A stretch of DNA of 64,000 nt. Source: Eudorina sp. 2006-703-Eu-15. Lineage: Eukaryota > Chlorophyta > Chlorophyceae > Chlamydomonadales > Volvocaceae. Made by a program: the position numbers and the translations under genes. Positions within the stretch are counted from its first letter, which is position 1, and every line of letters starts with the position of its first letter. Of this stretch, positions 1-14,700 are shown one piece after another. The stretch is from NCBI GenBank assembly GCA_003117195.1, contig BDSI01000007.1:868001-932000 (forward strand), read 5' to 3'. The notes beneath the pieces were generated by a model. That model was not told where the DNA came from, did not search any database, and saw only the letters and a program-made list of their open reading frames with translations.

Positions 1-18
1 GGCTCCCCCTCCTTGTAG

Positions 19-2096
<2,078 letters not shown>

Positions 2097-2875
2097 AGGG
2101 GAAACCACACGGGAGTGGGCGGGAAGCGCTGATGAAGGGGCCGAACCGCCCGGCAGGCGGCTGACGTGGCGGGTCACATTCTTACTATGCATTTGGTTGG
2201 CGGCGCGTCGTGCTGGACGCCGAGGGCCTCGCGAAGGTGGAAAGCGTCACGGCAGCGCCGAAGGGACCGGCGGACTGTTTTGGACACGTGTTGTATTACG
2301 GACTGCTCACTACCGCGGTGCGATGCGACTGGGCCCACGTAGGGGCGCGTGTGCGCCTGCAGAGGTACCTTGGAAGCACATCCGTTCGTAGGCCCGGGGC
2401 GGTGTGAGGCGTGAGCCGACGCCGATCTTGTGTTGCTGTCGCACTGCGGACCATTGCGGGCGGCCGGACGGGGAGGGAATTGCGAGGGCGCAGGGGAAGG
2501 GGCCTCCATCGACCGTATCTACGGTCTTGACTGCGTGCGAATTCCTTGCTTGCCGCGCGTGCTGTCGCTTCGGTTCCAGGCACAGGGTTAAGTGGCGGGT
2601 GTTTCGTTCGCTGTTCGACTGAAATGCAACGGCAGTTCGAGGTCGGCCGCGCAGGTTGGCGTGTAGCGTACCGTGCAGAGGGGGACGTTGCGGAGGTACC
2701 GCCGCATGGTGCAGCACCATGGCGCCCCCCTCTCGTCCCTGTGAGGGCGGGGGTGTCCTGGGGGGGCCTGCCGCAGCCTGCCGTGTGAGGCCGTTCCTGG
2801 TGTGCTTGGGCGTTTGGGGGTCGCGTGCGCAACGCGTCCTATGCCCCTTACCCCTATCGCAGCGCAACTCAGGTT

Positions 2876-3064
2876 GCCGTCGGCTTATGCTGGTGGGCGC
2901 CGTCGGCTTATGCTGGTGGGCTGACTGTAGGCATTGTGAACCCAGTGCGTGGAATGGCCGGTAGGTCCGTATCGGCGGTAAGCGCAGCGCAGTGTCTGTC
3001 GTTGCTGATATATACGGCAAGGCCTGTTGAGGTGATGGTACGGCAAGGCCTGTTGAGGCGATGG
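2876..3064. repeat. Two short tandem duplications
   Basis: A 23-bp unit (GCCGTCGGCTTATGCTGGTG...) occurs twice at 2876-2921. A 26-bp unit (TACGGCAAGGCCTGTTGAGG...) occurs twice at 3013-3064 with one mismatch. Confidence 0.8.
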
Positions 3065-3511
3065 CCGCCAACCAGGTGATGGATTGTATCGGTGATTCGG
3101 TCGTGCTGATTGGCAGCTCCCCGGTGATGCTCGCTCGGATATCGGGACAGCACATCGTCGCGCGCGGCGCTGGGCTTGCATAAGGCCCTGAGGGAGCTGC
3201 ACTCCGCTGCTGGTGGCTGGCAGGCATTGCGCTTCCGAGGTCAAGAGGGTTTGGGCTCTTAGAGGCTTTCTGGCGACCTCTTTTCTGGTGCTTGTAAGGT
3301 CCGCTGATAGGCGCAGTAGGGGTGGAGCATGTGCAGGAATCGCCCTGGTGTTTGTACCTGCCATGGGATCATTCGCCGTGGGGTGTGCGACTATCGGTGC
3401 GCTCGAGGCTCAGCTCTGGATCACTCCGGCAGTGAAGGGGATGTCTCCACGGTCCGACCCTAAATCGTTCAGGCCAACCGGCGGCAGCTGCATTTACAAA
3501 TGTTGACAGCC

Positions 3512-3546
3512 GTGTTACAGCGGACCCCAACGGGGAAATCGGTGCC
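3512..3546 (-). repeat. Dispersed repeat family A copy (intergenic)
   Basis: The reverse complement reads GGCACCGATTTCCCCGTTGG then GGTCCGCTGTAAC. It is closest to the copy at 51364-51400, which starts GGCACCGATGACCC and has GGGGTCCACTGTAAC. Confidence 0.6.
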
Positions 3547-4290
3547 TACCAAGAGAAGTTCTACCGACAGCCCCGAACCTCTCAGCTGAACAACACCAAA
3601 AGAGGAGGACAAGGCACCATGTCACGAGGGCTGGCTAGAACTTGTCCGCACGCAGTCACCACGCGTGTCTTGGAGTTGCGGGAGATGCATGAAGTTACTG
3701 CGTTTTCGCTGGAGCGGGCTGGAGACTGGGGTTGGCATAGCATTGCCCCTTTCCGAGCTCTTCGAGCTATAAGATTATCATCCAAACATTACTTTTGCCT
3801 GCGCCCTTGGCATTTGGCACGGACAAGGACATGATGGACGACGGTCGAAGGCACGACGCGCCTGTGCTCGTTCGGCTTGACGGTTGACCGTTCATTAGTA
3901 ATTCTGGCGTCTCAGCTTGGAATGACGTCCTGGAAGCTCTGCTGCAGCGTTTTCAAGCTACAACTACAATGACTACCCAATCTTGTAATTTCGTTTGCCT
4001 TGCAAAGTGCCGCACCTGACTTTTCACGCCATACAACAATTGACATTTGTTTCTAAACGTTTCAATGCATAAAATTATGCAAGTCGCTTTAATAAAGTTA
4101 TTGTAGTGTTGTTGCAATTCGGCGTCACGCGCAGAAAATGAGCTGGCTCCTAATGACTGACAGCGTCTAAAGCTCATTCTAGCATATATGTAATTGCAAC
4201 CAAGAAATTAAAACCAGGATACCTGTGTGCCACGGAGCGGCGCACGCGACGAATTAGGTGCCAATTTCGGTTGTGTGCGCGCGGACTATC

Positions 4291-7200
4291 ATGGGCACTG
4301 ACAACCCAGAGCCCAAAAGCGAAGGCACTTCATTAATTGACGTGGAGGCACCGCCCAGCCTTGAGCAGCAATTGCTAGCGGCGGCTGCAGCCGGAGATGC
4401 AGACGAGGTCGCGCGCCTGATAGAGCTTGATGCCGACGTCGATTACCAGGATGAGGAAGGCGTCAGCCCGCTCATGAAGGCCGCTGAGGGCGGCCACGCG
4501 GCGATTCTGGCCGCGCTGCTGCAGGCGGGCGCGCCATGGAATGCCCAGGACAAGAACGGCTACTGCGCGGGTACGCCCAGGACGTGGCGCCCCCTGGCGT
4601 CCCGGATGCAGCACGCCGGAAGTAGCATGCCACGGCGTGCGGGAGTTTGATATCCAAACTCCTGTTATATCCACAGGATATACCGGGTGCCCCTTAACCG
4701 TACCCCGCCCCCGCCGACAAAGCCGCCTAGCTTCCTGTCAATGAGAGAAAGGCCCCAGGCGGTCCGGCCGAGCAGGGTCGGCTCCCCTGGTGTGACCCGC
4801 CCAGCACAGCTGAAGCATACCCCCCTAACCCGTAGCTTATCTGAATGCCGTACGCTCACAGGCGAGTACGCCATGGGCTCGGGTCAGCAAGAGGCCGTTG
4901 ACCTCCTCCTTGACTTCGCGGTGCAGGCAGAGCTGGTGCTCGGGGCATTGCAGAGGTAAGCATGCACGGATGGAGGAATGGTTTCGCTGTCTTGATTGAC
5001 ATGCGAGGGACGGTGGCGGGGTCTCAGGGAGGGGTCGGCGGGCCCAGGGCCCTGCGGATTGTTCCCGGGAGTCGACACGGACCCATGGGTCGGCGCGCGT
5101 CTTGGCGGCCCTTCGGGAGCCAACTCTGAGGGCACACCCTGCCAGCCTGGGTGCACTGCATGAGGTCTGTCGGTCTGGCCGCCATGCGGCACCCTGAGAC
5201 CCCTGGGTCGAATCGGTCGTCGCCCCTGCATTCACCGTTATGAGTGCGGCATTAACAGGGGTGTCCATAATGCTATACTATACCATCATAGGGGTGTTGC
5301 ATGTGGTCAGTGGCGATGAGTTGTCAACGGGTCGGGCACCGGTGCAGTACACGCCGTATCATCGGGTCGGGCACCGGTGCAGTACACGCCGTATCATCAC
5401 GGGGACGGCCGCCTCTCCCCCTCTGACCCTCCTCTCCGGACCCTTCCCCTGGTGGGAATCAGCACATTTCATCATTGTCTTCCAACTACGTCCTATACCA
5501 CTCCCTCTCCCTCCTCCCTCTTCCCTTCCCCCCCCTCTCCCCCTCCGGTCGAACCGTCGCTCTGGCAGCAGCGCAGTTTGAAATTGTCTACCAATTTCCT
5601 ATACCCCCCCTCCCCCTCCCCCTCCCCCCGCCCCAAGGCGGATGCAGGCGGGCGCCCCCACCGGCCCGGCCAACTCGGACTACCTGCAGCAGAAGCTGGT
5701 GTACCGGGGCGAGCAGCTGCTGGATGCGGACGGTGAGGCGGCCGACCCGCGGGTCTGTGGGGCTGTGGGAGCCGCTAACTCCGTTGGGGCGGGAGGAGAT
5801 GTACGGGGGAGGCCTTCCTGTGTATCCTACGTGGGATGGGTCAAGGGAGGGCTTGTCGGGGTTTTCTTGCCCTGGCATTTGGAGAGTAGGATTGCCCTAG
5901 CTTTCCTTTTGACATCGGGGCGCTGCTTCCTTTCGGGTGATTGGGGGGAGGATCCGCAGCTCCACCGGGCCGCCGCCCTCCCCCTCACCTCGTCGCATCG
6001 CTGGAGATCCTGGTACAGTTGATTCTTCACCGAACTTTTGCTCTGGCAGCAGCGCAGTTTGAATATGTCTACCAACATTTCCTATACCCTCCCCGAGTCC
6101 GCCCTGGTGCCGATCCCGTGCTGGGTCCCACTCCATGTCCTGGGTTGTCCCGTCCGCCCGCCCGCCAGGCGAGGCGGTCATGATGGGCTGGGAGCGCCCG
6201 CTCATGATCCGCCACGCGGAGCTGATCTGCCCGGGGGCGCAGAGCTCCGCGGCGGGGCTGCAGCTGCGGCCGGCGGAGGGCACCGAGCCGTCGGTGCCGA
6301 CCCTGGCGGCAGCGGCAGCCGCCGCCGCCGCTGGCACCGCAGCAGCCGGCGGCGAATCGGAGGGAGCTGGGACTGCGGCAGTGGCGGAGGAGGACGGGGA
6401 GGCGGCGGCAGCGGGTGGCGTTGACGGGAGCACCCAGCAGCCGCAGCGAGGGAAAGGCCGCGGGCGGGTCCTGAATGTGGGCTTTGGGCTAGGTATCGTG
6501 GACACCGCCATCCAGGTGTGGCAGGGAGGGCGGGCGGGCGGGCGGGCGGGGCTCCCGAGGGGGTTGGGCGTCAGTGGGGCAGCAGCGTCGGGTGCTGGGT
6601 GCGCCGTCTGGCCAGGGGCATACATACTGATACCGGTCGACCCGTCGAAGCTGCTTGCTAGGGAAACGTACAGCATGGAGGGAAACCACCCAAGTGCGAT
6701 CAGCGACCTCGTATCGAATCCCCGGCCTCTGCCCCGCGGGCCAAGCCCCGGGCCCAGTAACGGCCCAGTCCACCTCCCCGCACCCCAAGACCCCGGCAGT
6801 CAGCGCGGGTTGGACGTGTCTACCAATCTCTTGTACTCTCCTTCATGCCGGTCCTCACCAACGGACAGCGGCATTAAGACCCGGTGCGACCGGTAGCAGC
6901 CAAACCCCGAGGGAACCGCCAAACCTGAGGTTTGAAACCTCCCAGCCCTTCCATCCCACATACCCACCCAGGGTCCCGAACCCGCGCAACACTAACTTCC
7001 ACCCACCCGTCCCCCGCCGGCCCGCCCCCGCCCCGCCGCCCCCCAGTCGCACAACCCAGAGCGCCACACCATTGTGGAGGCCCACCCCGACGTCTGCGAC
7101 CATATGGTACGGCAGGGCTGGGCGGCGCGGCCCGGCGTACGGATCCTCAGGGGGCGCTGGCAGGACGTACTGCCGGAGCTGCTCGCGGAGGCCCCGTACG

Positions 7201-8151
7201 ACGGAATCTTCTTCGACACATACGGTGGGTTTGTGCGGCCTGCCGCAGCTCGAAGCCGGCTTCCGGAAAATCTCCACCCACCACCCTGAAGCACATATCA
7301 GGTACAGGGGGGGTGCACGCTCAAACCTCCACATCACCAGCCACCGCGACGGGGTCTGCCTGGTGGTGAGATAGACGCTGCATTGATTCTTTCCAAGCCG
7401 GGCGCAACGTTGAATTGTAGTGAGCTTCACGTAATCTATGGTGGGCATGGCCCTGCCCTCTGCCCTGCCCGGTGCGGCCTGGTCTGGCCGCCCCTTTTTC
7501 CTTACCTTTCCCACCGTACCTCGCCCTCTCCCTGTCCCGCGCAGGTGAGTACTACGAGGAGATGCGCGACTTCCACATCCACCTGCCCCGGCTGCTGGCG
7601 CGGGACGGCGTCTACTCGTTCTTCAACGGCCTCGCCTCCGACAACATCTTTTTCCACATGGTGTACTGCAGGTACGGGAAGGCTGTACGACAGCGGGCAT
7701 CCTCTCATCCGCCACACCTATGACGGCGCACGTTTCCCGGATCGTCCACACGATCTTGTCACCAATTAATATTCTTCGCCAGGCTCAGCGATTCGCGCTC
7801 GTAGGCATCACTTTCGCTTTATAACCTCTGCCCCAGAAAGCCCCCAGATCCGTAATGAGATCATGCATCTCATTACCGGCAATCTGAGCAAAGCATGATC
7901 ATGCTCTCGCGGGCAGGTTGATCTCCCTGGAGCTGGCCTCCAAGGGCCTCACGGTGGAGTACGAGCCCGTGGCTGTAGGCAGCCTGGGCGACGAGGTGTG
8001 GCAGGGCGTGCGGTCCAAGTACTGGCACTTCGAGACGTACTTCCTGCCGCGGGTCACCCACAGCGACCCACTGGAGGCGGTGGCGGAGGAGGGCAGCTGC
8101 AGCGAGCTGGGCACCCCCCGGCCCCCCGCACAGGAGGAGGAGGTGCAGTGA
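4291..8151 (+). CDS. RMT2: Ankyrin-repeat RMT2-type protein arginine N-methyltransferase
   Basis: RMT2 enzymes transfer methyl from SAM to the delta nitrogen of arginine (in yeast on ribosomal protein L12). Exons: 4291-4570, 4862-4955, 5638-5732, 6169-6515, 7047-7224, 7545-7671, 7917-8151; all phases agree, giving 451 aa. ATG 4291 is the first in-frame ATG after a TAG at 4255. Residues 1-95 hold ankyrin repeat(s) (DADEVARLIELDADVDYQDE, then SPLMKAAEGGHAAIL). SAM-binding motif I is LNVGFGLGIVDTAIQ (about 258-272). HTIVEAHP, GRWQDVLPEL, FFDTYGEYY, FFNGL and the KYWHFETYFLP tail follow in family order. An Ala/Gly-rich insert encoded by exon 4 (about 6260-6450) separates the segment before motif I. 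A family B repeat lies in each of introns 2 and 3. GAMT is the nearest alternative, but the ankyrin fusion and KYW tail favour RMT2. The RMT2 name is by family recognition. Confidence 0.92.
5329..5398. repeat. 35-bp perfect tandem duplication (RMT2 intron 2)
   Basis: The unit GGGTCGGGCACCGGTGCAGT... occurs at 5329-5363 and identically at 5364-5398, inside the intron 4956-5637. The intron then becomes an almost pure pyrimidine tract. Confidence 0.9.
5551..5607 (+). repeat. Dispersed repeat family B copy (RMT2 intron 2)
   Basis: It contains CTGGCAGCAGCGCAGTTTG followed by TCTACCAATTTCCTATACC. The first 19-mer is shared exactly with the copy at 5991-6093 in the next intron. Confidence 0.75.
5991..6093 (+). 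repeat. Dispersed repeat family B, longest copy (RMT2 intron 3)
   Basis: It begins GTCGCATCGCTGGAGATCCT, shared with 61221 onward. It then has CTGGCAGCAGCGCAGTTTG, shared with 5551-5607, and ends in GAATATGTCTACCAA..CCTATACCC. Confidence 0.75.
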
Positions 8152-8216
8152 CAGCCGGAGCTACAGCCGGAGCTACAGCCGGAGCTACAGCCGGAGCTAC
8201 AGCCGGAGCTACAGCC
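8151..8216. repeat. 12-bp tandem repeat directly after the RMT2 stop
   Basis: The unit ACAGCCGGAGCT occurs five times and is followed by a partial ACAGCC. The array starts at the last base of the TGA stop codon, so the 3' UTR opens with it. Confidence 0.92.
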
Positions 8217-9182
8217 TGGGTGGGAACTGGGAAGGCGGCGCGAGGGAGGGGGACACAGGGCCGGCGGAGGGGGCGAGGCGACATGGCGAGGGCGAGGAAC
8301 AAGGAACCGGGGCCGGAGCCTGACCTGCTTTAAACAGGTAGCAGCGGCAAGGCAGCCGCCGCCGCCACAGCAGGCATGCACGATGGGGTGGACTCCTAGG
8401 GTATGACGCCTTGTCGACCGCGACCCGTGTGGTGGAATGGCACTCTGTGTAGGATAAGACGCTTGGTTCTCGTTGATTCATGGTTGAATGAGTGATTGGT
8501 AATGTAACCGTTACAAGGTGGACCCGTATCCCGACCGGGTGTTCCAACGGGCCCAGATGGTGTGGCCGTTGATAACACCATGCCGGTCGTCAGTCTGGGG
8601 GTCCACAGCGTGGTAGGGCTGTCCCTTGCATCCGTGTGAAGTTAGTTAGTGCAACGGTCCCAGGGCCCACTGGGGTTAAACGACTCCCCGGGAACGGCCC
8701 CAACCACGCCACCGGCCAAGCTGTAGTTGTACACATGGTCCTTATTGCCCGTGTGGGGCGTGGCCCGATGGCTGGCAAAGGGAGCCTGGGGAGACGGTGC
8801 ATGCTGCATGAGGTGGACTGCGTTTACACATCGGGGCGCTGTGATGGCGCGCCGACCAACAGGGGCGGCTTCCAGCTGAGGGGACATGGCGCGCGGGGTC
8901 GGCTGTAACATCCTAAATGATAATGGCGCGGGGGCAAAGGGTTTCAGGGATCCACACTTGCAGCATTCTGCAGGGTAGTGATCCGGTTCCACAGGTTCAA
9001 ATCTGGCTTGCGCTTCACAATACCAGCTGTGCAGCACCGCGTACGGCATTCGCGCCATGCAACATCGACATACCTCTACCGCGAAGAACTTGTAGCATCT
9101 GACGTTGCTCAACACAATCCAAATCGCTTTCTTGTGCGGTCATACTTCGCACTTGTTATTGTGTGCGTCGATTTGCCCGAAA
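8217..9182. other. Intergenic, RMT2 3' UTR to TMEM97-like upstream region
   Basis: It contains the RMT2 3' UTR with a TGTAA at 8503. No gene is recognisable in the rest. The last 150 bp before 9183 are less GC-rich and likely contain the next promoter. Confidence 0.55.
8503..8507 (+). terminator. TGTAA poly(A) signal of the RMT2-like gene
   Basis: TGTAA is the usual poly(A) signal of chlamydomonadalean nuclear genes. This one lies about 350 nt after the stop at 8151, a normal 3' UTR length for the group. Confidence 0.6.
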
Positions 9183-10423
9183 ATGGGTGCGCTCAATAGC
9201 TTCCTCGACGCGGTTTTTTTGGCCTACTTCATCATTCACATCCCGACGACCGTACTGGTAGATAGCCAAAGCGGTGAGGCGGGCTTTCAGTTTGCCGCTG
9301 TATGCCGCGGTGGATGCGACCGCCAAATCGCGATCTGCTTTGCGATCTTGCTTTCTAACAACTTTTTAACAACGTATCATCTTCACGTCACGATGCAATT
9401 CAAGCCCACATCTTGCGGGAAAAGCCCTGTTGCGTCCAGCATAACCAACCGCAGTTGTACAGCTTGTCAAACAACTGCCTTGTCGTCTTTCTGGCGCTGT
9501 GTCCCTCGCAGTGGTCCCGGCGCAGTATTTCCCTTCATGGGCCAAGGAGGCAGTTCAGTGGCACATCAAGATGAACGGCGACCACTTGGTAGGAGGCCTA
9601 CGTAGGGGCCTAGGAGCCCCCTTAGACGTAGGGAGCGTCAGGCGAGCGGCGGGTCTCGACAGCAGGATACCTAATGGCGCGCCGTGGTCTCAGGCGTGGC
9701 ATGTGGGGATGGTGATGACGATGGGGACGCTGCCTGCACAGTGGACGCCCAGCCATTCCGCGCGGAGGGCCTAGATACGCGGGGAAAGGGCCGGCCGTAC
9801 CGTACCCCCCCTTGGGGAGTCATAGACCGTGCGAGTGTTGTTAAGAGTCATCTGCAGAGATGGTGGACCAAGGACAATCCGTCGGGGAGCCGTGGGCACA
9901 GACAGCTAGGCCGGCGGTGCGTCATTCGGACGGATCGTGCCAGTGCTTCCTTCGCACTTGTCTGCATTCTGCGTGACCGACCGCCCTGGGACTTCCTCTC
10001 GGGCTGCTTTCCTCGGCCCTCTCACGGACCCGGCCCCTGCACCCCCCGCCCGCCGTTCCCCTCGCTCCGGTGAGTGCGCAGGTCCAGACCAACCCCCTCT
10101 GGTTCGTGTCGCTTGTCCTGTGTGAGTCCGTACTGCAGCTGCCGTTCTTCTTCGTCGCGGCGTACGCTTTCATCAAGCGCCGCAACTGGATCCGGATCCC
10201 GTGCATCATCTATGGATCCCACGTGGCCACCACCATGGTGCCAATCCTCGCTGAGATCCTGTTCAGCCCCCTGGCCGGCCCCAAGAGGGTGACCCTGGCC
10301 CTCATCTACCTGCCGTACCTGATCGTACCACTACTGCTTGTCGTACGAATGGCCGTGGTGGCGCAACCGTTCCCGACGGTGGCCGGTGGCGGCAAGAAGG
10401 GCAGCAAGCGTAAGGCCCAGTGA
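9183..10423 (+). CDS. EXPERA-domain membrane protein, TMEM97 / sigma-2 receptor-like
   Basis: Exons 9183-9273, 9512-9588 and 10082-10423 join in phase to 169 aa. The start MGALNSFLDAVFLAYFIIHI gives TM1. Next come FPSWAKEAVQWHI and NPLWFVSLVLCESVLQLPFF (TM2), then AYAFIKRRNWIRIPCIIYG and TTMVPILAEILF (TM3), and a final hydrophobic helix ALIYLPYLIVPLLLVVRM (TM4). This order, including the start, the CE..LQLPFF segment and a basic tail, matches TMEM97, an ER/lysosomal regulator of sterol handling. The C-terminus KRKAQ fits a KxKxx ER-retrieval signal. Length is like the animal family (about 176 aa). The specific ligand or role in algae is unknown. Introns have GTGAGG and GTAGGA donors. Confidence 0.88.
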
Positions 10424-11763
10424 GGAGCGGCAGCTCGTGTGTTTAGGGAGGCCTTCTGTCGTACTGTGTGGGACCCATGGGACCGGTCTTGTTGTGGAGA
10501 CGGGGCATGGAAGGGGGCCGAGGAGGTGGAAATTTCCCTTTCGTTTTTGTAATGGGGAAAGAAGAGCGTATTACCGAACCAAAAGTAGCACGAACCGGAG
10601 AGGTACAAGCCAGTGGATATGAGATATTGTCCGAACTTTAATCTTTGAAGCTCGGAACTTGTCAATTGTCATGTGTTGCATGTGGTTGAAGTTGGGGCTC
10701 CCTGGCGCCTGGCGTGGTGGCGGATGCTGGCTGGGCAAGGGAGGGCAGCAACGCACTTCGTGGGAGGGAAGCGCTCGGGGACTACTGATGCCTTGTGTTA
10801 CGGTTTACGGAGAGGGAGGGGGAGGCCAGCGCCCGGGACAAGGGCAAGCGAGGTGCGACATGCCGTACAGTGGACGCGAAACGCCCGGGACGTGCCGCCG
10901 AGGTACCACCCGCCTGCTCGAGGTGCAGGGACCGATGTTGCGGTTGAAGCTCCATCCGGCGCCCCTTTCTTGATTGTTTTGGTCCGCACGCCAGTGCCCA
11001 TGTGCCCAACCCTCCATGCATCAGCACGGGGCAGGAGGACGCACGTTTGCACTGGGCGGTACCCTTGGAGGTACCCGTGGGGCAGTGGCTCCAACGCGCG
11101 CCGCGACGAATCGGCTGAGCAGTTCTGGGCCCCTCACAGGACGGGTTCGACGCTGGTTCAGCTGAGGTGCGTGCCCCTGCAGGCCAGCGTGCCGCCCTCC
11201 GGCCTTGCTTTTGGCGCCTTCTGGTTTCTTGTTGCGCAGGAATGATACCGTAAATCGCGGCCGGATCAAGGCGAGATGTGTTCGGCACCGCCGGCCCTGC
11301 CCAGCTCGTCACGCGCGGAGTCGTGCGGACCACTCGCGGTTGGATGCCGTTCACTGCGACTGAAGCCCAGCCCACAAAATAGATTGCCATCCGCGTTGGC
11401 GACAGCGTGATATTGATAATGGCCTCTCGGCGTCATGATGACCGCTGCCGCATCCTATCCGACAAAATATCGCCTGTCGCCCGAAATGCAGGCAGTGACG
11501 GGCCATGGCCAGCAGATCTACTGGTCAAAAGGCGTCAAAGCACCCGGCGACTCTCACCGCACAGAGGACGCACCGTACTCCCCACGCGCACATGGCATTA
11601 AACAGCAGGACCTACGCCGGTGCACTCATTTACTCGACCCGCCTCTTTTTTATCGGTTGGAGTTGACGTAATCTAATATTCAACGATGCGAGACCTCCTC
11701 ATTACGTGACCAACTACACAGCAGCAGGCACATGCAAGAGTGGGTTACCGGACGTGGCTTCCA
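10424..11763. other. Intergenic between convergent TMEM97-like and rhomboid genes
   Basis: It holds the 3' UTR of the upstream gene and presumably that of the minus-strand rhomboid gene. No TTACA (minus-strand TGTAA) was found within about 150 bp of 11764. No gene is seen in the rest. Confidence 0.5.
10548..10552 (+). terminator. TGTAA poly(A) signal of the TMEM97-like gene
   Basis: TGTAA lies 125 nt after the stop codon at 10423. Confidence 0.6.
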
Positions 11764-14700
11764 TCACTTGGTCCCCGGCTTGTCCCTGGAGCCGCCCGGG
11801 GCCCCACCGGCCGCCCCGCTGCCGCTGCTGCCCACTGCGCCTCCACCGCCGGCGGGCCCCGTGCCCGCCGCGCCCGCGCTGCCACTGCCCCCCGCCAAGC
11901 CTGCCCCCCGGATCCTCGCCTCCGCCGCCAGCGCCGCCGCCACGCTCGGTGGCTGCGCCGCCGGACCCGCCGCCGGCGGCCCTCCACCAAGCACCCGACC
12001 CGTCCCGGCTGCGAACCCGGCGCGGCCTTTCTCACCCGCCCCGCCTCCGCCTCCGCCCTCCACGTCGCCCCCTCCCGCCGACCCGCCACTGCCGCCTCCG
12101 CCTCCGAAACCCTCCCCGCCTGTCCCCCGGTTCTGCAGCAGCTGCCCTAGGGCCACCACTTGACGGCCCAGCCACCCCTTGTTGCCGCCGCCACCTCCGC
12201 CGGAGCCCGAGGATCCCGCGCCCGCACTCCCGCCACCGCCGCCACCGCCGCCGCCCCGGGCAGTGTCGTACGACGAGTACGGCAGCGCGGCGGTGGGCAT
12301 GAGGATGAAGCTGTGCAGTCGGACGCAGCGGGACAGCAGCCAGCTCTGCTCGAGCCAGATGACCGAGGCGCGCGAGGGGGCCAGGGGTCGGAGGTAGCCC
12401 CACACCCAGAGCTGTCCCACCTGCGGAGCGCAGGGGTTTCGGGGGACGAACGAAATGTATGACATCAATTGGTTTCAAAGAGGCGGGTTCAAGGAATGGC
12501 ATGGCAACGGCGTAGGAACGGCGTGGGAATAGCGTGGGAAGGTCCTCGGACAAGGGGACACGTGTGGGACCGTCCCGTCGTGGCCCAACCTCCCGAGACA
12601 GGGCCTTGAGGGCGGCGATCAGCGCCAGCACAAGCGGCGATCAGCGCCAGCCTCCGTGCTGCGGCTTACTACGGTAAACAGCGTTGCGAGGCGCGCTGAA
12701 GAAAGGTGCTGCGTGAGCGGGAGTCCGAAACATCTGCGGCGGCCGACCCACACACCCACACGCCCGCGCCCACACCCTCACCCACCAGCAGCCCCGCCAG
12801 GTGTCCGAAGAAGGACGCCTCCGGCACCAGCAGCTGGCAGAACAGCAGCAGCCCCCAGGGGTACCAGGCGGAGGGCAGGTGGAAGAGGCCGAAGATGCTG
12901 CGGGTGGGCGTGGCGGCGAGGGCGGCCTCCCACACCACCAGCCCGAAGATCACGCCGGAGAAGCCCATCACGCCGCGGTACATGGCGTCAGGGACCAGGC
13001 CGCTGCAGCAGGCGGCAGGCGGGGAGGGAGGGAGGCAGGGAGGAGGGGGGGCAGGGAGGGAGGGGGGCGACCAGTGGGCCGACGGGAGGCGCTGCTGCGC
13101 CAATGCGGACAGGCGCGTTCCCTTCCCTTCCCTTCCCGCCCCTTCCTTTCCCTTCCCTTCCCCTGCACGGGCGCTGCTGGAGCGCATGCTGCCAGGTGGA
13201 CAGGGCCGGTCCCGTGATGGAGTCCCCGGTTGTCTCCCTTCGGATAATTACTTCCAATTTGGACTTCATCGCTTGGCAACTTCCGGGTGCTCATCAGGGA
13301 CCCCTCGCCGCCCACCTCGCCGCCCACCTCGCCGCCCACCTACCCGACCGCGAGCAGCACCGACAGGGCCACGTAGATGACGCCCTCCAGGACGCTGCAC
13401 AGCACCAGGAAGTACAGCAGCTGTACGACAGCGCCCAGAGGGGGAAGCCACAGCACGAGACGGTGGGGCGGAGCGGGCGCACAGGGGTGAGAAGAGGGCG
13501 GACGGTACAACAGGGAAGACAAGGGAGCAATGGGGAGCGAACAATCTGCAAGCCCGTCCCTCCGTCGCAGCGTGGGTGCCCCGCCACGACGCGCGGTATG
13601 TGCTTTGCTCTTAGCATTATTCCATCATTGCTCCGGGTCCCGCTGCCCGCGCATGACACCGCTTTCTTTCCATCACCGCCGCCGGCCACCCCCCCCCCCA
13701 AAGCCCGCATCACGAACGGAGGCAAACCCCGGACCGGGCAACAGGGAACCGGCGACCTCCACATCGACCACCGACCCCACCTGCAGGGTGCCCACTTCCC
13801 GCTCCACACTGGCCGCCATGGGCACAAAAGCGAGCATGTTGAACGCGATGTGCAGCAGGCCGCCGTGTACGAGCACAGCCGTACAGATGCGGTACACTGC
13901 GGCGCGGGGTTCAGGGGCGACCGTGGGCGGCGTGTGCGTTTCTCCAATGGGCCAGGGGGCCAGGGTGGTAGGAAAGCGAGGGGCGCCGTCTTTCCTGCCA
14001 CATGAATGAATGAATGAATAAACGTTACAGCCACATGTCATTCTTCCGTTCATCCTTACCGCGGCATCGCCTAGGGATGGGCAGGCAGGAAATCCAGGGA
14101 CTCCAGTTGAGCTCCCCAAATACAAGTAACCCCAAAGAACCACACGCCCAACTACACGAGCGGCTCAGGAAGTTGACAGTAAGCTGTCAGCGCCATGCAC
14201 GTTGCCCATACCCGGAATGCTGGTGAACTGCGCCCGCCTGCCCCGCCCGCCTGCCTGCCCCACCCGCCCGCCTGTCTGCCCCACCCGCCCGCCTGTCTGC
14301 CCCACCCGCCTGTCTGCCCCACCCGCCCGCCTGTCTGCCCCACCCACCCGCCTGTCTGCCCCACCCGCCCGCCTGTCTGCCCAACCTGGCTGACGCCGGC
14401 GGCCCTCCACATCCCCACACCCCCGACCCTCACCCGCACCCCCGACCCTCACCCTGGAAGTCATGTATCACCGAATGTGGTATCAAGGACACCGCGTGGT
14501 CATGGGAGCCGTACCAGCCCGTGAGGCGCTGTACCACGAAGATGCCCACGATCAGGGAGAAAGTCACCCTGCAGCAGGGTGCCGTACAGTCGCCGCGTGG
14601 GTTGGGGGAGAGTGTTGAATGTCTTTGCTGAGATACCGGTAATCATGCAGGGTTGGATCACGTCCAAATGGGAAGTCGAAGGGGGGAGGGGGGAGGTGCC

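Larger units (their letters stand above)
2097..4290. other. Intergenic / lysA 3' UTR and RMT2 upstream region
   Basis: No credible gene is seen; the long open frames on the minus strand here lack any recognisable domain. It holds two tandem duplications (2876-2921 and 3013-3064), one family A repeat (3512-3546), and a TGTAA at 3293-3297 that could be a distal lysA poly(A) signal. From about 3895 to 4250 the sequence turns AT-rich, which fits a promoter for the gene starting at 4291. Confidence 0.6.

Noticed and set aside
2310..3227. 305-aa minus-strand frame after lysA
   Set aside because: Long only because of high GC; composition is Ser/Arg/Pro/Thr-rich with no domain, and it overlaps several equally long frames.
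12656..14005. 449-aa open frame on the plus strand
   Set aside because: It is antisense to rhomboid exons and introns, is low-complexity, and shows no domain; the minus-strand model explains the region with catalytic motifs.
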